From Hydrogenophilales bacterium RIFOXYD1_FULL_62_11 (GTDB lineage: Bacteria; Pseudomonadota; Gammaproteobacteria; Burkholderiales; Thiobacillaceae): DNA of 5,149 nt. The notes under the pieces are model-generated. The model worked only from the letters and a program-made list of their open reading frames with translations. It searched no databases and had not been told where the DNA came from. The translations under genes were made by a program, and so were the position numbers. Each line of letters begins with the position of its first letter. Position 1 is the first letter of the stretch. Shown one piece after another: positions 1-4,780 of this stretch. The DNA lies in contig MGZO01000065.1 in the NCBI GenBank assembly GCA_001802655.1, positions 1 through 5,149 on the forward strand, given 5' to 3'.

Positions 1-49
1 TGTGGCTGGCGACGGCTTACCATATGGCGTTTTGAATATTCGGTTATGC

Positions 50-54
50 GGTGA
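50..54 (+). promoter_or_regulatory. Ribosome binding site of the rlmA-like gene
   Basis: GGTGA is complementary to the 16S rRNA tail and sits 7 nt before the ATG at 62. It supports that ATG over the in-frame GTG at position 2, whose 20 extra codons have no counterpart in known RlmA proteins. It is the clearest Shine-Dalgarno match in front of any gene in the window. Confidence 0.55.
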
Positions 55-61
55 AGAGCCA

Positions 62-904
62 ATGAGCATCACCCCCTTTCAGGCGCTCGCCTGCCCCTTG
101 GACGGCACACCCTTGCATTGCCACGGCTCCGCCTGGCGCTGTGCGTCCGGCCACAGTTTCGACATCGCCAGCCAGGGCTATACGCATTTATTGCCGGTGC
201 AAAACAAACGCTCGCGCGATCCGGGCGACAGCAAGGAGATGATCGCGGCGCGGCGGCGTTTTCTGACGGCCGGCTTTTACCAGCCGATTGCCGCTGCGGT
301 GAGCCGGGCGGTGCTGGCCGATCTGCCTGCTGACGCAAGCATCAGTTGTCTCGATGCCGGCTGTGGCGAGGGCTACTACCTGCGCCAGTTGGCGGCAGCG
401 GTTCCAGAGGATCAAACGCTGGCGCTGCTGGGACTGGATATTTCCAAATGGGCGGTGTTGTCGGCTGCCAAGCAGGACCAGCGACCCAACTGGGTGGTGG
501 GCAGCAACGCCAACCTCCCGGTGCTGCCGGGCACGCTGGATCGCGTGCTGTGCATGTTCGGCTTCCCGGTATATGCGGAGTTTGCACGGGTGCTGAAGCA
601 GGGCGGTCGACTGATTCAAGTCGATGCCGGGCCGGACCATCTGCGCGAACTGCGCGAGATCATCTACCCCAGCCTGAAGCCGGAACGCCCGGCCGAGCTG
701 CACACGCCGGCAGGCTTCAGCCGCTTGCCGACGGAAACGCTCCGCTTCTCGATCGAACTGACCCGTACCGAACAGATTGCCGATTTGCTGACCATGACGC
801 CGCATCTCTACCGCGCCAAGGCCGAGGGCCGCGCACAGGCCGCTGCGTTGACGGCGCTGTCGCTCAGCGTGGATGTGCGGCTCACGGATTTTGAGCGGGG
901 CTAG
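62..904 (+). CDS. rlmA: 23S rRNA (guanine-N1)-methyltransferase, RlmA family
   Basis: Predicted to transfer a methyl group from SAM to N1 of G745 (E. coli numbering) in helix 35 of 23S rRNA, in the cytoplasm. The product is 280 aa; E. coli RlmA is 269. From the ATG at 62 it reads as an N-terminal zinc-finger module (C11, C27, H31), then the family signature LLPVQNKRSRDPGD ending at residue 56. SAM motif I, LDAGCGEGYY, is at 97-106, and the C-terminal MTP motif typical of the family is at 245-247. The E. coli protein carries near-identical LLPVQ-KRSRDPGD, GCGEGYY and LLQMTP segments, so the family assignment is strong. The second zinc cysteine is replaced by D14 (CPLD instead of CPLC), with C20 nearby as a possible substitute. 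The next gene starts 7 nt after the stop, suggesting co-transcription. Position specificity (G745 versus the Gram-positive G748 type) is inferred from the overall resemblance to the E. coli enzyme. Confidence 0.9.
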   Translation: MSITPFQALACPLDGTPLHCHGSAWRCASGHSFDIASQGYTHLLPVQNKRSRDPGDSKEMIAARRRFLTAGFYQPIAAAVSRAVLADLPADASISCLDAGCGEGYYLRQLAAAVPEDQTLALLGLDISKWAVLSAAKQDQRPNWVVGSNANLPVLPGTLDRVLCMFGFPVYAEFARVLKQGGRLIQVDAGPDHLRELREIIYPSLKPERPAELHTPAGFSRLPTETLRFSIELTRTEQIADLLTMTPHLYRAKAEGRAQAAALTALSLSVDVRLTDFERG

Positions 905-911
905 TCAGTCT

Positions 912-1463
912 ATGCCTGACAAGTGTTTCCCACCCATTGCCGACTTGCACGCGCGGGTGCTGATTCTCGGCAGCCTGCCCGGACAGGTTTCGCTACAACA
1001 GCAGCAGTACTACGCCCAGCCGCAAAACGCGTTCTGGAAAATCATGGGGCGCCTCTTTGATGCAGGCCCGGAATGGCCCTACGCCGAACGCATGCAACGC
1101 CTGGTACAAAACAGGATCGCCCTGTGGGATGTCTGCGCTTCTGCGCACCGGCCGGGCAGCCTCGACGCCGCGATCGTGCATTCGAGCGTGGTGCCGAACG
1201 ACTTGGCTGCGTTCGTCGAATCCCATCCGGATGTCGGTTTGATCGGCTTCAACGGCGGCAAGGCTGCCGACCTCTACCGGCGGCTCGTGCTGCCCGGCTT
1301 GCCGCCCACCCTGCGCGCCATCCGCTACGCAACGCTGCCGTCCACCAGTCCGGCCCATGCGGCCATGCCGTTTGAAGAAAAACTGACACGCTGGGCGGCC
1401 GTGCTGCAAAATCCGGATCAGCCAGACCCGAATATTTCTGATCGCGGAACAAATCGAGTCTAG
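912..1463 (+). CDS. Hypoxanthine/deoxyinosine DNA glycosylase, uracil-DNA glycosylase superfamily (family 6 type)
   Basis: Predicted monofunctional base-excision repair enzyme that removes hypoxanthine (deaminated adenine), and perhaps other deaminated bases, from DNA in the cytoplasm. The 183-aa product fits the family's usual size. Visible signatures: the motif-1 region GSLPGQVSL at 20-28, followed by YYAQPQNAFW at 33-42 with N39; LWDVCASAHRPGS in the middle; FNGGKAA around 113-119 with N114; and the motif-2 loop STSPAHA at 144-150. These match the deoxyinosine glycosylase branch better than Ung, which would have GQDPYH, or Mug. The position before the motif-1 proline is usually His in this group (YYAHPxNxFW) as I recall it, and is Gln36 here. 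The ATG at 912 is preferred over an in-frame GTG at 873 because the upstream 13 codons overlap rlmA and look non-conserved. A weak GGGG lies 11 nt upstream. The 7-nt gap to rlmA suggests one operon, though I know of no functional link. Confidence 0.85.
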   Translation: MPDKCFPPIADLHARVLILGSLPGQVSLQQQQYYAQPQNAFWKIMGRLFDAGPEWPYAERMQRLVQNRIALWDVCASAHRPGSLDAAIVHSSVVPNDLAAFVESHPDVGLIGFNGGKAADLYRRLVLPGLPPTLRAIRYATLPSTSPAHAAMPFEEKLTRWAAVLQNPDQPDPNISDRGTNRV

Positions 1464-1579
1464 CGAGCTGAAACACACCAAGCATTTCCCAAGGATAATG
1501 TTGGTTTCTGTCTCGACTTATCCAGGACGAGCATTGCATCCGATGCAGCAATCGACCTGGCAGCACACAAGCCACCCCC
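1464..1579 (+). other. Intergenic region, possible promoter for the diguanylate cyclase
   Basis: This 116-nt gap contains no plausible gene. A GATAAT hexamer at 1494-1499 matches the sigma-70 -10 consensus at 5 of 6 positions, but no good -35 lies at 16-18 nt; the nearest, CTGAAA at 1468-1473, gives a 20-nt spacer. A perfect 13-nt palindrome follows at 1535-1547. I see no T-tract terminator after the glycosylase gene and no purine-rich Shine-Dalgarno before the ATG at 1580. A promoter here is a guess from position plus the -10-like box. Confidence 0.25.
1535..1547. repeat. Short inverted repeat TGCATC-C-GATGCA
   Basis: TGCATC and GATGCA are perfect inverted arms around a single C, in the gap before the diguanylate cyclase gene, 32 nt before its start. 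It lies downstream of the -10-like box at 1494-1499, where an operator could sit. It has no run of T after it, so it is not a typical rho-independent terminator. Function unknown. Confidence 0.3.
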
Positions 1580-2716
1580 ATGAACGCCCCCCTGATAATC
1601 CTGACGATCTCGTGTTTTGTGGCACTGGCCATGGGCGCGATCCTGTTCACGATTGCGAAGACCTATCCCAAAAGCATTCGCGGTCTGACCGAATGGAGTG
1701 CGGCCGCGCTCGTCATCGGACTCAGTCTGCCGCTGTTCATGGCCAGGGGCGTGATTCCGGACGCATTCAGCATTGTGTTGGCCAATCTGATGATCCTGAT
1801 CGGCTTCATGATGATGAATCAGGGCGTCAGGAAATTTGCAGGGGCGCCACCTCGGGCGAACCGGGTGGCGCTGGTTTTGTTCGTGCTTGCCTATGTTTTG
1901 CTGTTTGTGTGGTTCACCTTCATCCACCCGAATATCGGGATGCGGATTGCGACGATGAGTGCATTCACCCTCGTCGTCATTGTCGATCAGCTGATGCTTG
2001 TGCTGAAGAAACTGCCCCCAACGATGGGACGCCATATCCTGGTTGCTTCGCTCGTTATCCTGATCGTACCCAGGCTCGCCCGGCTTGGCGGCTTGATGCT
2101 GGGATTCGATCAGCCTGTTGGTGTGTTCGACCCCTCGATTCCGCAGCTTGTCTATATCGCCATTCCTTCCATCACGATTCCGCTCGGAACGATCAGCCTC
2201 ATCTTGCTCGCGGCTGAAAGACTGCACCGGGACCTGGAATTCATTAGCCGCTACGACGACCTGACGCAATGCCTCAACAAAAAAGCGGCGATGGAAGAGC
2301 TGCAGCGGGAAATTGCCTGGACCAAACGTCACGGCAACAAGCTGTCGATCATGCTCATCGATCTGGACAATTTCAAGAACATCAACGACACGCACGGCCA
2401 CCTCGAGGGCGACAAGGTGCTGGTCGATTTTTCCGACAAGGCCAAAACCGCGCTCCGGGAAACCGACCGGCTCACGCGTTTTGGCGGCGATGAATTCATG
2501 GCCATCCTCCCGGACACGGATGCCGAACACGCCACGCTCACAGCAGACCGCCTGCACCAGGCAGGAAAAGCAGGCCAGCCGCTCGCCTGGTCAGTCAGTA
2601 TTGGCATTTCGGAATGGCTGGGTCAGGATGACTCGCTGGCGGCTTTGCAAACCCGCGCAGACCAGGCGCTTTACAAGGCCAAGGCCCAGGGCCGCAGCCA
2701 GACCCAATCCGCTTGA
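1580..2716 (+). CDS. Membrane-bound diguanylate cyclase (seven-helix N-terminal sensor plus GGDEF domain)
   Basis: Predicted to condense two GTP into the second messenger c-di-GMP at the inner membrane. The 378-aa protein starts with about seven hydrophobic helices (roughly residues 4-26, 39-54, 62-77, 93-113, 120-141, 151-172, 187-210). A short linker leads into the GGDEF domain, about 218-376. Conserved catalytic features are intact: DDLTQCLNKK at 226-235 (a variant of DxLTGLxNRR), metal-binding D261 in LIDLDNFK, guanine-contacting N269 and D278, H274, the GGDEF loop at 302-306, and ADQALYKAK at 360-368. The inhibitory I-site RxxD is present as R293-E-T-D296, five residues before GGDEF, so product inhibition is expected. 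There is no EAL domain. The membrane part resembles a type seen before GGDEF domains in many proteobacteria; I do not recognise a named ligand. The ATG at 1580 places the first helix at the N terminus but has no clear Shine-Dalgarno. A methyltransferase gene starts 14 nt after the stop. Confidence 0.93.
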   Translation: MNAPLIILTISCFVALAMGAILFTIAKTYPKSIRGLTEWSAAALVIGLSLPLFMARGVIPDAFSIVLANLMILIGFMMMNQGVRKFAGAPPRANRVALVLFVLAYVLLFVWFTFIHPNIGMRIATMSAFTLVVIVDQLMLVLKKLPPTMGRHILVASLVILIVPRLARLGGLMLGFDQPVGVFDPSIPQLVYIAIPSITIPLGTISLILLAAERLHRDLEFISRYDDLTQCLNKKAAMEELQREIAWTKRHGNKLSIMLIDLDNFKNINDTHGHLEGDKVLVDFSDKAKTALRETDRLTRFGGDEFMAILPDTDAEHATLTADRLHQAGKAGQPLAWSVSIGISEWLGQDDSLAALQTRADQALYKAKAQGRSQTQSA

Positions 2717-2730
2717 AACCTCGCCTCACC

Positions 2731-3384
2731 ATGACCGACACGCCCTCCACCCAGCTCGACGCCGCACACTTCGACAGCAAGGCCCGTCTATGGGACGACA
2801 ACCCGGTGTTCCGGGAACGCGGACTGAAAATCGCGCAGGCCATCCGGCAAGCTGTGCCCTTGCATCCCCGGATGCGCGCGCTCGATTACGGCTGCGGCAC
2901 CGGCCTGCTGTCGTTTCCACTCAAGGATGAACTCGGCGCGATCCTGCTGGCGGACAGCTCGAGCGGGATGCTCGATGTGGTGAAAGAAAAAATCGCTGCA
3001 CAAGGCGTGCGCAACATGACGCCGCTGCAACTGGACCTGCTGAGCGACCCGGCCCCGTCCGAAAAATTCGACCTGATCGCCACCGCGATGACGCTGCACC
3101 ACGTGCCCGACACCGATGCGATCCTGCGCATCTTCCATGACTTGCTGCAACCCGGCGGCTATCTGTGCGTCGCCGACCTCGACCAGGAAGACGGCTCGTT
3201 TCACGGCCCGGAAATCGACGTGCACCATGGCTTCGATCAGGCCGACCTGAGCCGGCGCGCTGCACAAGCCGGCTTTGCCGATATCCGGTTTCAGACGGTG
3301 TTCAATATTGCCAAGGAACGCGAGAGCGGGACGCGGGACTACCCGGTGTTCTTGATGACGGCACAGCGGGCGTGTCATCCCTGA
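2731..3384 (+). CDS. Class I SAM-dependent methyltransferase, substrate unknown
   Basis: Predicted cytoplasmic methyltransferase of 217 aa with a Rossmann-like SAM fold. It opens with FDSKARLWDDNP near residue 15, a segment common at the start of UbiE-like small methyltransferases. SAM motif I, LDYGCGTG, is at 51-58, an acidic post-I region (LADSSSGML) follows, FDLIATAMTLHHVPD starts at 113, and LQPGGYLCVADLD ends at 151. The EDGSFH segment at 153-158 is a recurrent feature of one COG2226-like subgroup. No substrate-specific domain is visible, so substrate (small molecule, lipid or quinone) cannot be named. The ATG at 2731 is chosen because the family alignment begins there. A TTG at 2713, whose TG overlaps the upstream TGA, is a possible coupled alternative start adding six residues. 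Neither has a Shine-Dalgarno sequence. Spacing suggests co-transcription with the diguanylate cyclase. Confidence 0.85.
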   Translation: MTDTPSTQLDAAHFDSKARLWDDNPVFRERGLKIAQAIRQAVPLHPRMRALDYGCGTGLLSFPLKDELGAILLADSSSGMLDVVKEKIAAQGVRNMTPLQLDLLSDPAPSEKFDLIATAMTLHHVPDTDAILRIFHDLLQPGGYLCVADLDQEDGSFHGPEIDVHHGFDQADLSRRAAQAGFADIRFQTVFNIAKERESGTRDYPVFLMTAQRACHP

Positions 3385-3479
3385 TCCGACCCGGGCATGA
3401 CATCCGTGACGCACACCCGCAGTAGGATTGAATTCCGGTTAACGGGACCCGCGATTCATCCGGATGCCAGGCACGGCTT
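3385..3479 (+). other. Intergenic region before the DUF2784 gene
   Basis: This 95-nt gap has no open frame with a credible product. It contains the perfect 10-nt palindrome CATCCGGATG at 3457-3466, 13 nt before the GTG start, and a CCGGTTAACGG near-palindrome at 3435-3445. No hairpin followed by a T-run and no convincing promoter pair was seen, so a separate promoter cannot be claimed. Confidence 0.3.
3457..3466. repeat. Palindrome CATCCGGATG upstream of the DUF2784 start
   Basis: A perfect 10-nt palindrome ending 13 nt before the GTG start at 3480. The identical 10-mer occurs inside the glycosylase gene at 1224-1233, and its ATCCGGAT core occurs a third time at 1411-1418. Its place in front of a start codon would suit a regulator site or translational interference, but nothing else supports a function. 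Confidence 0.3.
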
Positions 3480-3881
3480 GTGAGCGTTACCCCGCCCTAT
3501 CAACTCCTCGCCGATGCGGTGCTGTTCGTGCACCTCGCCTTCGTCGTGTTTGTCGTGGGCGGGCTTGTCTACATTGTCGTGGGCAACTTGCGCGACTGGC
3601 GCTGGGCCAGGTCTCTGTGGTTCCGTCTGGCGCACCTGGCCGCCATCACGGTGGTTGTCGCCCAATCCTGGCTTGGCGCAGCGTGCCCACTGACCGCGAT
3701 TGAAATGTGGCTGCGCGCCAGGGCCCGGGAAACAACCTACTCAGGAAGCTTCATCGAGTATTGGCTGCAGAACGTGCTTTACTTCGAAGCGCCTGGCTGG
3801 GTATTCACGCTGGTCTACACCCTGTTTGGGCTGATCGTAGCAGCCACCTGGTGGTACGTCCCGCCCCGGCGCCCTCCCTAA
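3480..3881 (+). CDS. DUF2784 family inner-membrane protein
   Basis: A 133-aa integral membrane protein of unknown function. Hydrophobic helices are visible at about 8-35, 46-66 and 105-126, with a weaker one around 91-103. The family hallmarks are clear: LLADAVLFVHLAFVVF near the N terminus with H18, FRLAHLAAI with H52, the CPLTAIE motif at 69-75 (C69, E75), and YFEAPGWVFTLVYTLFG at 101-117. Length fits the family, which is usually 120-140 aa. It starts with GTG: the only in-frame start between the upstream stop at 3429-3431 and the conserved region is this one, and it places the first helix correctly. No strong Shine-Dalgarno precedes it. Conserved His, Cys and Glu residues near or in the membrane could bind a metal or cofactor, but that is speculation. 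The two flanking genes are both methyltransferases; no functional link is known. Confidence 0.88.
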   Translation: MSVTPPYQLLADAVLFVHLAFVVFVVGGLVYIVVGNLRDWRWARSLWFRLAHLAAITVVVAQSWLGAACPLTAIEMWLRARARETTYSGSFIEYWLQNVLYFEAPGWVFTLVYTLFGLIVAATWWYVPPRRPP

Positions 3882-3964
3882 AAAAGAGGTTTGATTTTTT
3901 GTTCAATAACAGGCGCCAGACTGAGCTAATCTGTCCAGTACTCCCGTTCAATTCAAGCCTTGAT
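3882..3964 (+). other. AT-rich intergenic region before the second methyltransferase
   Basis: This 83-nt gap begins with an A-run and a TTTGATTTTTTG stretch at 3890-3901, clearly richer in A+T than the rest of the window. That is the kind of composition expected for a promoter or UP-like element. A TAATCT hexamer at 3927-3932 is a poor -10 match with no paired -35. The A and T runs flank GAGGTTTGA but do not form a GC stem, so it is not a standard terminator. It most likely marks a transcription unit boundary. Confidence 0.3.
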
Positions 3965-4684
3965 ATGACCTCCAACGAAATGCGAATCGCAGACCCAGAC
4001 GTCAGCCTCGTAGCCGACGAAAACGACCTGCTCAACGAACTGCTGACCCTACCGGGCGCGAGCGTGCTCGAACTCGGCTGCGGCAAGGCGGACAAGACCC
4101 GGCTGGTTGCCCAGACGGCGGCTTCGGTGCTGGCACTGGAAGTGGACACGATCCAGCTTGCCGACAACCAGGCATCGGATGCGCCTGCCAATATCCGCTT
4201 CGAGTTTGGCGGCGCCGAGGCCATCCCGGCTGCCGATGAGCGCTTCGACATCGTGATGATGTTCAAGTCGCTGCATCACGTTCCCACCGACCTGATGGAC
4301 GACGCGCTGACCGAGATTCACCGGGTATTGAAACCGGGGGGCATGGCTTATATTTCGGAACCGGTTTACGCCGGCGATTTCAACGACATCCTGCGGCTGT
4401 TCCACGACGAAAAAGCCGTGCGCGATGCGGCGTTTGCGGCAGAGCTGAAGGCGGTTTCCACGCACAAGCTGTCGCTGCTGAAACAGACCTTTTTTCTGCA
4501 GCCGATGCACTTTGCGGATTTCAGGCAGTATGAGGACCGCATCCTCAAGGTGACGCACACCGACCACACGTTATCGCCCGAGCTGATCGACACCGTGCGC
4601 ACGAAATTCAATCAGCACATGACCCCCGAGGGGGTGACTTTCCACATGCCAATCCGGGTCGATTTGTTCACGAAACCCGCATGA
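3965..4684 (+). CDS. Class I SAM-dependent methyltransferase, second and distinct, substrate unknown
   Basis: Predicted cytoplasmic methyltransferase of 239 aa. SAM motif I is VLELGCGKADKT at 34-45, the acidic ribose-binding residue is E59 in LALEVD, motif II is FDIVMMFKSLHHVP at 94-107, and KPGGMAYISEP runs from 123 to 133. The C-terminal 105 residues (YAGDFNDI onward, including LLKQTFFLQPMHFADF) form a helical extension after the core that is not shared with the methyltransferase at 2731-3384. The two are therefore not recent duplicates, although both carry the LHHVP motif. The reading frame is open upstream to 3707, but that part overlaps the DUF2784 gene out of frame and has no domain character, so the ATG at 3965 is chosen; ATG 3980 is an alternative. 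No Shine-Dalgarno is evident. The type resembles Methyltransf_11 domain proteins; the substrate cannot be inferred from the sequence. Confidence 0.85.
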   Translation: MTSNEMRIADPDVSLVADENDLLNELLTLPGASVLELGCGKADKTRLVAQTAASVLALEVDTIQLADNQASDAPANIRFEFGGAEAIPAADERFDIVMMFKSLHHVPTDLMDDALTEIHRVLKPGGMAYISEPVYAGDFNDILRLFHDEKAVRDAAFAAELKAVSTHKLSLLKQTFFLQPMHFADFRQYEDRILKVTHTDHTLSPELIDTVRTKFNQHMTPEGVTFHMPIRVDLFTKPA

Positions 4685-4700
4685 ACCGGAGAGCCGGGTT
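4684..4700 (+). other. Small imperfect hairpin at the end of the methyltransferase gene
   Basis: AACCGG and CCGGGTT form a six-pair stem with one bulged G and an AGAG loop, starting on the last base of the stop codon. There is no T-run after it, so it is at most a weak or factor-dependent 3' end structure. A second small stem, CGCC-GAC-GGCG, follows within 4713-4723. Confidence 0.25.
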
Positions 4701-4780
4701 CCACTCGGCCCGCGCCGACGGCGGACTGTTCAGGCTATCGTCACCCCTTCTGATCCAGAACCCTTACGTCTTGCCTCACC
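4701..4780 (+). other. Intergenic region before the glutathione transferase gene
   Basis: No credible coding frame. It contains the perfect inverted repeat CGCCG-A-CGGCG at 4713-4723 and no recognisable -10/-35 pair. The bases just before the next start, GCCTCACC, are identical to those before the methyltransferase start at 2731, and neither contains a Shine-Dalgarno sequence. Confidence 0.25.

Noticed and set aside
2..61. Upstream extension of the rlmA-like gene from the GTG at 2, or the tail of a preceding gene ending at TGA 33-35 or 52-54
   Set aside because: RlmA proteins start near the zinc finger and the GGTGA site supports ATG 62. The 60 bases are too short to identify any preceding gene.
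993..1481. A 162-codon open frame on the - strand
   Set aside because: Shadow of the glycosylase gene, whose conserved motifs are on the + strand; no domain character.
1464..1579. A c-di-GMP riboswitch before the diguanylate cyclase
   Set aside because: I looked for GEMM-like conserved stems and the tetraloop receptor and saw none; only a single short palindrome is present.
1927..1939. CCCGA-ATA-TCGGG inverted repeat
   Set aside because: It lies inside the coding sequence of the diguanylate cyclase membrane domain (HPNIG), has no T-run, and is explained by codon choice.
1460..2557. A 365-codon open frame on the - strand
   Set aside because: It lies entirely opposite the diguanylate cyclase and the gap before it. 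Its translation has no recognisable domain, while the + strand carries every GGDEF motif. Long antisense frames are expected in GC-rich genes.
3115..3132. GATGCG-ATCCTG-CGCATC inverted repeat
   Set aside because: Inside the first methyltransferase's conserved coding region; short and not placed to act as a regulator.
3707..3964. N-terminal extension of the second methyltransferase by 86 codons
   Set aside because: It overlaps the DUF2784 gene out of frame and then crosses AT-rich non-coding sequence; the methyltransferase fold begins after the ATG at 3965.
4049..4567. A 172-codon open frame on the - strand
   Set aside because: Antisense shadow of the second methyltransferase, low-complexity composition, no motif.
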